Assembly: GCA_028714935.1 (NCBI GenBank)
Contig: JAQTLJ010000084.1
Location: 1 to 5,823 of the forward strand
Direction: 5' to 3'
Source of the DNA: Candidatus Margulisiibacteriota bacterium
Lineage (GTDB): Bacteria > Margulisbacteria > WOR-1 > O2-12-FULL-45-9
Length of the DNA stretch: 5,823 bases
Under the pieces are notes generated by a model, which worked only from the letters and a program-made list of their open reading frames with translations, did not search any database and was not told the origin of the DNA. Position numbers and translations under genes: made by a program. Shown one piece after another: positions 1 through 5,467 of this stretch (within the stretch, counting starts at the first letter, position 1; the number at the start of each line of letters is the position of its first letter).

Positions 1-370
1 GGGCCTGGCCGTCATCTATTTTGAGCTTTAAGTTTAAATAAGGCTGGTCGTTAATGGTGGTGACGCCACCCTGGCTGCTTTCGTCCAGGGCCAGGACAGT
101 GGCAGTGGCGGGGCGGCCGGTGGCCAGGATCCTTTTAGCGTCGCGTCCGCCGCCCAAAAATGTGTTGGCAAAGAAACTGGACATACTGGGAATGAACATG
201 GATATGGCCGAAACGGAAACGATCAGGGCGAATACAATGCCGGCGATGGTTAAAATGGTCTCCGCTTGGCTGGCCGGCATCCAACCGTTGTCGCCGGCGA
301 TTTTAAGGTATATGGCGCTGGGGACAAAGATTGCCATGGCAACAAGTTCTATGATCCAAAATTTTCTCAT
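1..370 (-). CDS. Two-helix membrane protein of unknown function, N-terminal part (cut by the left window edge)
   Basis: The minus strand reads open from an ATG at 370-368 to the edge, giving 123 residues with no stop. It starts MRKFWIIELVAMAIF. A hydrophobic segment covers about residues 5-24 and a second about 38-62, joined by a short polar loop, so this is probably an inner-membrane protein with two helices. After the second helix comes a soluble stretch containing TGRPATATVLAL (85-96) and INDQP (106-110), followed by an alternating beta-like segment, LNLKLKID. A TG-x-PA-x-A-x-V segment followed by an ND-x-P segment is a pattern I associate with conserved hypothetical membrane proteins; no function is known to me. 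The start fits a promoter at 408-380 and there is no Shine-Dalgarno sequence, so the mRNA may be almost leaderless. The frame is more protein-like than the plus-strand frame over the same bases. Confidence that it is a gene is high; function is unknown. Confidence 0.8.
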   Translation of the reverse strand, partial: MRKFWIIELVAMAIFVPSAIYLKIAGDNGWMPASQAETILTIAGIVFALIVSVSAISMFIPSMSSFFANTFLGGGRDAKRILATGRPATATVLALDESSQGGVTTINDQPYLNLKLKIDDGQA

Positions 371-379
371 TTAAAAAGA

Positions 380-408
380 AGTATACAAAAGCCCGGCACG
401 TCATGCAA
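380..408 (-). promoter_or_regulatory. Promoter for the leftward membrane-protein gene
   Basis: Reading the minus strand, a -35-like TTGCAT (408-403) and a -10-like TATACT (385-380) are separated by exactly 17 bases, close to the sigma70 consensus. Transcription would begin around 373-372, only a few bases before the ATG at 370, so the transcript would have almost no leader. This agrees with the absence of a ribosome-binding site. The promoter is back to back with that of rimI. Confidence 0.55.
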
Positions 409-418
409 GTTTATATTA

Positions 419-427
419 TGTTATAAT
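419..427 (+). promoter_or_regulatory. Extended -10 promoter for rimI
   Basis: TGTTATAAT is a perfect extended -10 element (TG, one base, then TATAAT at 422-427). No good -35 is visible 16-18 bases upstream, which is acceptable for an extended -10. The predicted start of transcription, about 7 bases past the hexamer, falls on or next to the ATG at 434, predicting a leaderless mRNA. No Shine-Dalgarno sequence is present. Confidence 0.6.
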
Positions 428-433
428 CTTAAT

Positions 434-847
434 ATGATTATGATCTCTCCCATGAAAAATAGAGACATTCCCGCGGTTGTTGAGATCGAAAAGTTATCTT
501 TTAAATATCCTAAGCCGGAAGCGGTTTTCCGCGAAGATGAGCACAAGTACTTAGTAGCGAAAGATAATGATAAGGTCGTTGGTTACATTGGAATAGAGAA
601 AATATTAGACGAAGAACATATTATTAATATGGCTGTGGATCCAGGGTATAGGGGGCAGGGGATAGGGAACAGGTTGATGCAGCACGTGTTAAATGACGAA
701 GATGTCTTTTTCCTGGAAGTCAGGGTCTCGAACGAAACCGCCAAGAAGGTTTATGAGCGTTACGGATTCAAGGTGATCGACACCCGCAAGGGGTATTACG
801 CCGACGGCGAGGATGCGTACGTCATGAGGCGGATTCCCGGCGAATAA
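434..847 (+). CDS. rimI: RimI-type GNAT N-acetyltransferase (ribosomal protein S18-alanine N-acetyltransferase family)
   Basis: A 137-residue single-domain GNAT protein, near the usual RimI length of about 145-150. RimI transfers acetyl from acetyl-CoA to the N-terminal alanine of ribosomal protein S18 in the cytoplasm; relatives act on other N-termini. Seen: EEHIINMAVDPGYRGQGIGN (60-79), holding the acetyl-CoA loop R-x-x-G-x-G at 73-78; LEVRVSNETAKKVYERYGF (94-112); and the family ending YY...EDAYVM (121-131). E95 and Y107 match the catalytic Glu103 and Tyr115 of enterobacterial RimI, with the same spacing of 12. The usual FPW near residue 25 is replaced by KYP, so the substrate could differ. 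The frame is open back to 266, but those codons lie in the divergent gene. The ATG at 434 is chosen because the extended -10 ends at 427; 440 and 452 are in-frame alternatives. No tsaB or tsaD, frequent partners, lies next to it. The GNAT call is certain; S18 as substrate is inferred. Confidence 0.9.
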   Translation: MIMISPMKNRDIPAVVEIEKLSFKYPKPEAVFREDEHKYLVAKDNDKVVGYIGIEKILDEEHIINMAVDPGYRGQGIGNRLMQHVLNDEDVFFLEVRVSNETAKKVYERYGFKVIDTRKGYYADGEDAYVMRRIPGE

Positions 848-857
848 GGCTGGGTGT

Positions 858-1409
858 TTACCGCTTTAGTCTTTTTGCCAAAGCCTCAAAATTGATATAG
901 ACGGTCGGCTCGGTCCGGCGTATCTTCTTAATGTAGTTCTGAATGACCGGATTGGCCCAGGCGCTGCGCACGTACCAGCCAAAAATCTGATCGGTCTGCT
1001 TGAGATCCAATACGCCTTGATCGACATAAATATTTATATAGTCGAAGTTGATTAGATATTCATCGAGCTCGTAATCGGTAAAAGTGTCAAAACCGCTTTT
1101 TTGAAATCTCCGCTCCACCAGCTTCAGGTCTCCGTAATCTATTGCTTCCATCACTTGCCGATTGGTGGCATTGCTGTTGTAAAAAGAATCTTTAAGATCC
1201 AGTAAAAAATCCGCCTTGTTGCGCTTGTCCTGCACATCCAGCTGGATGGAACCGATGATCAAGGTGGCTAAAACCAAAAGTAAAGTGCATTCCGAGATAA
1301 ATTCCGCCAGCCGGGCCTTGGTTCGCTTTATGATCGAATAGACAACCAAAGATAATATGAATGAGAAAATAGAAACAAAAGTCCAGGCAGCCAACATAAA
1401 AACACTCAT
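858..1409 (-). CDS. Membrane-anchored protein of unknown function (resembles DUF4760-type proteins)
   Basis: A 183-residue protein. A hydrophobic helix covers about residues 3-27 and is followed by a basic turn (KRTKAR, 28-33). A second helix spans about 37-56, with acidic E36 and E40 at its start, and a soluble domain of about 125 residues follows. The soluble part has DYGDLKLVERRF (91-102), NFDYINIYVDQGVLDL (121-136), W145, W151-x-x-P154 and YINFEAL (171-177). This layout (N-terminal anchor, 'N-x-x-E/D-x-I-x-x-Y-x-x-G-x-x-D', then W...P...R...F) resembles DUF4760-like proteins, from memory only. No catalytic motif is evident. The in-frame GTG at 1418 is rejected as start because it is part of an excellent Shine-Dalgarno sequence for the ATG at 1409. 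The gene is convergent with rimI (10-base gap, no clear terminator hairpin between them) and divergent from metH. Its role is unknown. Confidence 0.82.
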   Translation of the reverse strand: MSVFMLAAWTFVSIFSFILSLVVYSIIKRTKARLAEFISECTLLLVLATLIIGSIQLDVQDKRNKADFLLDLKDSFYNSNATNRQVMEAIDYGDLKLVERRFQKSGFDTFTDYELDEYLINFDYINIYVDQGVLDLKQTDQIFGWYVRSAWANPVIQNYIKKIRRTEPTVYINFEALAKRLKR

Positions 1410-1414
1410 GTATA

Positions 1415-1425
1415 TCACTTCCTTT
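1415..1425 (-). promoter_or_regulatory. Shine-Dalgarno sequence deciding the 1409 start
   Basis: On the minus strand the sequence is AAGGAAGTGAT, one mismatch from the full anti-16S complement AAGGAGGTGAT, ending 5 bases before the ATG at 1409. The GTG that opens the longer frame (1418-1416) lies inside this site. It is the strongest ribosome-binding site in the window, in contrast to the leaderless-looking neighbours. Confidence 0.7.
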
Positions 1426-1435
1426 TTATAGCTAG

Positions 1436-1448
1436 ATTATAATATAAT
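1436..1448. promoter_or_regulatory. Symmetric bidirectional -10 region between the membrane-protein gene and metH
   Basis: ATTATAAT at 1436-1443 is its own reverse complement, so it offers TATAAT on the plus strand (1438-1443, toward metH) and TATAAT on the minus strand (1441-1436, toward the gene ending at 858). A second plus-strand TATAAT overlaps it at 1443-1448. Predicted starts are about 1450 (+) and about 1429 (-), giving leaders of roughly 10 and 20 bases that hold the Shine-Dalgarno sites of each gene. No convincing -35 or extended -10 TG was found on either strand. Confidence 0.5.
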
Positions 1449-1450
1449 AA

Positions 1451-1455
1451 GAGGG
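1451..1455 (+). promoter_or_regulatory. Ribosome-binding site of metH
   Basis: GAGGG lies 4 bases before the ATG at 1460. This is a moderate Shine-Dalgarno match at slightly short spacing, and it supports 1460 as the start. The 50-base gap to the divergent gene is too small for a cobalamin or SAM riboswitch. Confidence 0.55.
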
Positions 1456-1459
1456 TTAA

Positions 1460-3916
1460 ATGAACAGCTTTCTTAAAGAACTTAACGATCGCATTTTAGT
1501 CATGGACGGCGCCATGGGGACGCAGCTCATGGAGCGCGGCGTCCGGCCGGAGGATTGCTTTGACGCGGTCAATATCAAGAAGCCGGAAGTTGTCGCAGCG
1601 GTCCATAAAGCTTACGTTGAGGCCGGCGCGGATATCATCGAGACCAATACTTTCGGAGCCAACAGGATAAAGCTCGCCGATTACCAGCTTGATAAAAAAG
1701 TCAAAGAGATCAATGTTGCTGCCGCACAGTTGGCCAGGAAGGCGATCGGCGAAAAAGGTTTTGTCTGTGGCTCGATCGGCCCGCTGGGGAAAATGATCGA
1801 CCCGCTGGGCGAGATCACCTTTGACCAAGCTTATGAAGTGTTCGCCGAACAGGCGAAAGCTTTGGAGGAGGGCGGGGTCGACGTTGTTTCCATCGAAACG
1901 ATCTCCGACCTCCAGGAAATGCGGGCGGCGGTGATCGCGGTCAAGAAAGAAACGAAACTTCCGATAATCGCCAGCTTGACTTATGATGAAGGCGAGAAGA
2001 CCGTCTACGGGACGACGCCGGAAGTCGCGGTCGTTGTGTTGGAAGCTTTAGGGGTTGATGTCATTGCTGCCAATTGCTCGACCGGGCCGGAAGGGATATT
2101 AAAGGTCGCCAAACGTTATTTAGCGGCCACCAAACTCCCAGTTATGGTGATGCCGAATGCTGGAATGCCGGAACTGATCGGCAATAAAGCGGTCTATAAG
2201 ATGACACCGGAAAAGTTCGGCTCGTTTGCGAAGAAGTTTGCCGATATGGGAGCAAGCATTATTGGAGGGTGTTGTGGGACGGGGCCGGAACACATAAAGG
2301 TCATAAAATCCCAACTTCAAACGTCAAACTTCAAAACAACTATCAAATCACAAATCCTAAATTCCAAATTTGCTTCGCGGACGAAAGTTGTTGAGGTTAT
2401 ATCCGGGAAACCTTTACTTATCGGTGAGCGGATCAATCCGACGGGCAGGAAGTTGTTCCAGGAAGAGATCAGGGCGGGGAAGACGCAGAGCTTCAGGCTG
2501 GAGGCAGAGACGCAGACGAAAAGCAGAGCCGACCTGCTTGATGTCAATGTTTCGGTGCCGGATATCTCGGAGTCTGAAGTGATGGGGAAGGCGGTCAAAG
2601 TTATCCAGTCCGTTTCCGATAACCCTCTCTCCATTGACAGCCCGAACCGTTTTGCCATTGAGTCCGGCTTGAAGCAGTTTTGCGGGCGGGCCTTGCTTAA
2701 TTCAGTGAACGGCAAACGAGAGAGCCTTGAAAGCCTCCTGCCGCTGGCCAGGAAATACGGAGCGGCGATCATCGCCCTGGCTTTGGATGAAAAAGGTTTG
2801 CCGCAGACGGCCGAAGAAAGGGTCAGGATCGCGGAAAGGATCAGCCAATCGGCAGTGGCTCAAGGGATCGCCAAAGAAGATATCTTTGTCGATTGCCTGG
2901 TGATGACCGTTGGGGTCGGCGTCCATGCTTGCCTGGAAACACTGAAGGCCATTCCGCTGGTTAAGGAGCGCCTGGGAGTTAAGACGATCCTGGGGATCAG
3001 CAATGTGTCGCACGGGATGCCGGAACGTTCAAAATTGAACGCGCTTTATTTCCAGCTGGCTTTAGCCTATGGACTGGATGCGGCGATCGTGGATGTTACT
3101 GACAAAGAAATGCAGAAGGCGATAAAAGGCCCATCAGGGTTTGTCAAGGCTAAGAAGGCTGAAGAGAGAGAAAGGCTATTAAAGGCATTTAAAGCAGAAG
3201 TAGATAAGGCGAGGAGGAGCGGAAAGCCGGCGGAGAAGCGGGTGAAGGAGATCGGGGGATCAGGTTATCAGCGGGCGAGGTTATCGGGATATCAGGATAT
3301 CAGGAAAGCAGTTATTGAAGGGGACAAAGAACTAGTTGAAGAGTTGGTTGGACAAGCGTTCAAAAAGAAAATGGACCCGCAGAAGATCATCGACCAGGGA
3401 TTGATCCCGGGGATGGAGACGGTCGGTAAAAAGTTCTCTAGGAAGGAATATTTTTTGCCGCAAGTGATCGAGGCGGCAGAAGCGATGAGGAAAGGCTTTG
3501 AGCTTTGCCAGGCGAAGATCCCCAAGGGGAAGACTAAGGTCGCTGGCAAAGTCGTCCTGGCGACGGTAAAGGGCGACATCCATGATATCGGCAAGAACAT
3601 CGTCAAAATGATGCTGGAGAACCACGGGTTTATCGTGATCGATTTGGGCAAAGATGTCCCGCCAGAAACGATCGTTGAAGCGGCCAGGAAGGAAGAACCG
3701 AACGTCATCGCGCTTTCCGCTCTGCTGACCACGACGATGGTGGAGATGGGCGTAGTTAAGGAAGAACTGAAAAAAGCCAAACTGAATATTCCTCTCCTGG
3801 TAGGCGGGGCGGTCGTGACTAAAGGTTATGCGGATCGGATCGGTGCTGTTTACAGTATGGATGCGGTGGGGGCGGTTGCGCTGGCGAAGAAAATAATGAA
3901 AGCCGTCAGAAAATAA
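1460..3916 (+). CDS. metH: Cobalamin-dependent methionine synthase, short form without the reactivation domain
   Basis: An 818-residue cytoplasmic enzyme that moves a methyl group from 5-methyltetrahydrofolate through cobalamin to homocysteine. The homocysteine domain (about 1-280) opens with DGAMGTQLMERG; its zinc ligands are C206 (NCSTGPEG) and C271-C272 (GGCCGTG). The pterin domain (about 315-570) has GERINPTGR at 322-330, LDVNVS at 360-365 and ISNVSHGMPER. The cap domain (about 617-690) has GLIPGMETVGKKF. The B12 domain (about 692-818) has D706-x-H708-x-x-G711, where H708 is the lower ligand to cobalt, then S753-x-L and GGAVV. The protein ends there. E. coli MetH (1227 residues) continues with a SAM-binding reactivation domain that is absent here; the layout matches the short Thermotoga-type enzyme, whose reactivation domain is a separate protein. 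Both flexible linkers consist of degenerate tandem DNA repeats (listed separately). The gene is followed after 14 bases by the aldolase-like gene. The call is very secure. Confidence 0.97.
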   Translation: MNSFLKELNDRILVMDGAMGTQLMERGVRPEDCFDAVNIKKPEVVAAVHKAYVEAGADIIETNTFGANRIKLADYQLDKKVKEINVAAAQLARKAIGEKGFVCGSIGPLGKMIDPLGEITFDQAYEVFAEQAKALEEGGVDVVSIETISDLQEMRAAVIAVKKETKLPIIASLTYDEGEKTVYGTTPEVAVVVLEALGVDVIAANCSTGPEGILKVAKRYLAATKLPVMVMPNAGMPELIGNKAVYKMTPEKFGSFAKKFADMGASIIGGCCGTGPEHIKVIKSQLQTSNFKTTIKSQILNSKFASRTKVVEVISGKPLLIGERINPTGRKLFQEEIRAGKTQSFRLEAETQTKSRADLLDVNVSVPDISESEVMGKAVKVIQSVSDNPLSIDSPNRFAIESGLKQFCGRALLNSVNGKRESLESLLPLARKYGAAIIALALDEKGLPQTAEERVRIAERISQSAVAQGIAKEDIFVDCLVMTVGVGVHACLETLKAIPLVKERLGVKTILGISNVSHGMPERSKLNALYFQLALAYGLDAAIVDVTDKEMQKAIKGPSGFVKAKKAEERERLLKAFKAEVDKARRSGKPAEKRVKEIGGSGYQRARLSGYQDIRKAVIEGDKELVEELVGQAFKKKMDPQKIIDQGLIPGMETVGKKFSRKEYFLPQVIEAAEAMRKGFELCQAKIPKGKTKVAGKVVLATVKGDIHDIGKNIVKMMLENHGFIVIDLGKDVPPETIVEAARKEEPNVIALSALLTTTMVEMGVVKEELKKAKLNIPLLVGGAVVTKGYADRIGAVYSMDAVGAVALAKKIMKAVRK
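2305..2372 (+). repeat. Degenerate 7-bp tandem repeat inside metH (homocysteine/pterin linker)
   Basis: Nine units of roughly AAANNNC follow one another: AAAATCC at 2305, CAACTTC at 2312, AAACGTC at 2319, AAACTTC at 2326, a 12-base irregular unit at 2333-2344, AAATCAC at 2345, AAATCCT at 2352, AAATTCC at 2359 and AAATTTG at 2366. The stretch 2302-2371 holds one G in 70 bases (position 2323), unlike the G-rich metH coding strand around it. It is read in frame as residues about 282-304 (polar, K/S/Q/N-rich), between the last zinc cysteines and the pterin domain, where a linker tolerates foreign sequence. Confidence 0.75.
3251..3306 (+). repeat. Degenerate 8-bp tandem repeat inside metH (pterin/cap linker)
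   Basis: Seven consecutive 8-base units of consensus ATCRGGNT start at 3251 (ATCGGGGG), 3259 (ATCAGGTT), 3267 (ATCAGCGG), 3275 (GCGAGGTT, the most decayed), 3283 (ATCGGGAT), 3291 (ATCAGGAT) and 3299 (ATCAGGAA). Three units make 24 bases or 8 codons, so the protein shows SGYQ twice, 8 residues apart (601-604 and 609-612). It lies between the pterin domain and the B12 cap domain, right after a basic and charged stretch. Confidence 0.8.
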
Positions 3917-3918
3917 GT

Positions 3919-3924
3919 TATAAT
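3919..3924 (+). promoter_or_regulatory. -10 element before the aldolase-like gene, possible leaderless start
   Basis: TATAAT lies in the 14-base gap after the metH stop, with exactly 6 bases (3925-3930) before the ATG at 3931, the same spacing as at rimI. There is no extended TG and no good -35. No Shine-Dalgarno sequence precedes the ATG, so the gene may be read from a leaderless transcript, from the metH message, or both. Confidence 0.4.
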
Positions 3925-3930
3925 TACCTT

Positions 3931-4887
3931 ATGTACAGACCTCAAATTAAAGTTTTAGATTGCACCATCCGCGACGGCGGGCTGATTAATAACCACTGCT
4001 TTGAGGATAGCTTTGTTAAAAGTGTTTATCTAGCCTGTTCACTGGCCGGCGTGGATTACTGCGAGTTGGGCTACCGCTTGAGCAAAAAACAGTTTTCCCA
4101 GGATAAGTTCGGCCGCAGCAAATTCTGTGATGAGGATTTCTTAAAAGAGATGACCACCGGGGTCAAGAACGGTGCCAAACTGGCAACCATGGTGGATATC
4201 GGCCGGGTAGAGCTTGAGGATATAAAACCCAAGAAAGAAAGCATGATCGAGCTGATCCGGGTAGCCTGCTATGTAAAAGATATCGACAAGGCGATCGAAT
4301 ATGTAAAGCACCTCTCGGCGAAAGGGTACGACATGACCGTCAATGTCATGGCGATATCGACCGCGCTTCAGCCCGACCTTGAGGAAGGGCTTGCGCAACT
4401 CTCCGAATGCCCGTTAAAAGCAGTGTATATTGTTGATAGTTTCGGCGGGCTGTTCTCTGAACAGGTACATTTTCTGGTCAACCTCTATAAAAAATACCTT
4501 AGTCCCAAAGGCATCGAGGTCGGGATCCACTGCCATAATAACCAACAGCTCGCATTCGCCAATACGATCGAAGCGATCCGCAAGGGGGCCAATTACCTGG
4601 ATGCAACGATCTATGGTATCGGCCGCGGGCCAGGCAACTGCACGCTGGAGCTGCTGCTGGCTTTCCTCAAGAACCCCAAATTTAAACTTGATCCGGTCCT
4701 GGAGATAATCGAAAAGGAATTCCTCCCCTTGAGGGAAAAGATGGAATGGGGCTACATTATTCCTTATATGATCACCGGGATCCTAAACCAGCATCCCCGG
4801 TCAGCCATTGCGCTCCGGGCAAGCAAAGATAAGGATAAATTTGCCGAGTTCTACCGCACTCTGCTTAACGATATCGAACTAGCTTAA
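3931..4887 (+). CDS. DRE-TIM metallolyase family protein (HMGL / 4-hydroxy-2-oxovalerate aldolase-like), substrate unknown
   Basis: A 318-residue TIM-barrel enzyme of the pyruvate carboxyltransferase/HMG-CoA lyase superfamily, which makes or breaks carbon bonds next to a metal-bound enolate. The first strand carries LDCTIRDGG (9-17), giving R14 and metal ligand D15. IEVGIHCHNN (195-204) supplies metal ligands H200 and H202. GIGRGPGNC (229-237) is the usual loop after the last strands, and an alpha-helical tail follows to 318. The closest named group I recognise is the 4-hydroxy-2-oxovalerate aldolase-like set. However, the catalytic histidine of true aldolases, three residues after the metal Asp in BphI (RDGMH), is leucine here (RDGGL). 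There is no partner acylating aldehyde dehydrogenase either. It may therefore catalyse a different condensation or cleavage. It lies 14 bases after metH, possibly in the same operon, and its stop codon abuts that of the convergent glycosylase gene. The superfamily is certain; the reaction is not. Confidence 0.88.
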   Translation: MYRPQIKVLDCTIRDGGLINNHCFEDSFVKSVYLACSLAGVDYCELGYRLSKKQFSQDKFGRSKFCDEDFLKEMTTGVKNGAKLATMVDIGRVELEDIKPKKESMIELIRVACYVKDIDKAIEYVKHLSAKGYDMTVNVMAISTALQPDLEEGLAQLSECPLKAVYIVDSFGGLFSEQVHFLVNLYKKYLSPKGIEVGIHCHNNQQLAFANTIEAIRKGANYLDATIYGIGRGPGNCTLELLLAFLKNPKFKLDPVLEIIEKEFLPLREKMEWGYIIPYMITGILNQHPRSAIALRASKDKDKFAEFYRTLLNDIELA

Positions 4888-5451
4888 TTATTTGGAGACG
4901 TAAGGATTATCTTTGACGAAGAACCGCCAGGGTATCTTTGCCCAGTGAGGGCCGGCATAATCGATACCGATACGCGGGCCCTTTTTGATCTTCACTTTTT
5001 CGGGATTATCTTCCAGCCAGAGGCTTTTTGACTCGGTTAAGTCCTCTCCGTAAAATGATTTGTTTAATTTAAAGACTTTACAAAATTTTCCCGGGCCGCT
5101 GGCTTCGCGGTCACGTAAGCCCTGGACCGGTTCAACCGCTCTTACCAATAAGCACTCCGGGTGTCCTTCCGGACCGGTCGAAATATTGAACTGCCAGTGC
5201 AGCCCGTATACTAAATATATGTAAACGTGCCCGCCGACCAGATATTCGGCCCGGTTCCGTTCGGTCACTTTACCGCCAAAAGCGTGCGAGGCGCGGTCTT
5301 TTGCACTATAGTAGACCTCGACTTCCACGATTTTTCCGATGATCTTCCGGCCGCGATAGACCCTGATAATATATTTGCCCAGGATATCCCTGGCGACGGT
5401 CAGGGCGGGGCGGGTGTAAAAAGAACGGCTTAACTTTTTTGTCGGTTTCAT
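4888..5451 (-). CDS. mpg: 3-methyladenine DNA glycosylase, Mpg/AAG family
   Basis: A 187-residue monofunctional DNA glycosylase of the AAG/MPG family, which flips out alkylated or deaminated purines such as 3-methyladenine and hypoxanthine and cuts the base-sugar bond, starting base-excision repair. Seen in order: LSRSFYTRPALTVARDILGK (7-26); IVEVEVYYSAKDRASHAFGG (41-60) with catalytic E45, Y47 and H56, matching human E125, Y127 and H136 by spacing; T63-x-RN; VYIYLVYGLHWQFNIS (76-91) with Y82 matching the intercalating Tyr162 and N89 matching N169; LLVRAVEP (101-108); SGPGKFCK; and near the end GPRIGIDYAG and PWRF. Length is normal for bacteria. The ATG at 5466 is an alternative that would add five residues, but it lies one base after the -10 hexamer, so the ATG at 5451 is preferred. 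The gene diverges from galT and ends against the aldolase-like gene. Confidence 0.93.
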   Translation of the reverse strand: MKPTKKLSRSFYTRPALTVARDILGKYIIRVYRGRKIIGKIVEVEVYYSAKDRASHAFGGKVTERNRAEYLVGGHVYIYLVYGLHWQFNISTGPEGHPECLLVRAVEPVQGLRDREASGPGKFCKVFKLNKSFYGEDLTESKSLWLEDNPEKVKIKKGPRIGIDYAGPHWAKIPWRFFVKDNPYVSK

Positions 5452-5459
5452 GTTATACT
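5451..5459 (+). promoter_or_regulatory. Extended -10 promoter toward galT
   Basis: TGTTATACT is an extended -10 (TG, T, TATACT at 5454-5459). Transcription would start near 5466, giving a leader of about 24 bases without a Shine-Dalgarno sequence. A TTAACT at 5430-5435 is a poor -35 candidate with an 18-base spacer. Weaker -10-like sequences nearer the ATG (TATAAC at 5470, TTTAAA at 5477) are alternatives. It faces the glycosylase promoter. Confidence 0.45.
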
Positions 5460-5467
5460 CTAACATT

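Noticed and set aside
54..374. Plus-strand open frame of 106 codons at the left end
   Set aside because: It is antisense to a frame (370 to 1, minus) with two clean hydrophobic helices, a good promoter and a conserved-looking soluble part. The plus-strand product looks like a shadow.
266..433. Upstream extension of the rimI frame
   Set aside because: These codons lie across the divergent gene start and both promoters. GNAT homology begins after 434, and the extended -10 ends at 427.
848..857. Bidirectional terminator between rimI and the convergent membrane-protein gene
   Set aside because: The 10-base gap and its flanks give only 3-base stems and no paired T-run.
1416..1418. GTG as start of the leftward membrane protein
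   Set aside because: It forms part of the AAGGAAGTGAT Shine-Dalgarno sequence serving the ATG at 1409.
1410..1459. Cobalamin or SAM riboswitch before metH
   Set aside because: The gap is only 50 bases and is filled by the shared -10 and two ribosome-binding sites; there is no room for either aptamer.
2305..2372. CRISPR array or insertion-sequence scar in metH
   Set aside because: The units are 7 bases with no spacers. No inverted-repeat ends or target duplication is visible, and the reading frame is intact.
2317..3013. Minus-strand open frames opposite metH
   Set aside because: They overlap strongly conserved MetH domains, show no domain sense of their own, and are explained by codon bias of the real gene.
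3292..3780. 162-codon minus-strand frame opposite the MetH cap and B12 domains
   Set aside because: The hydrophobic, Ser-rich composition is what antisense of Lys/Glu-rich coding gives; the plus strand encodes the cobalamin site here.
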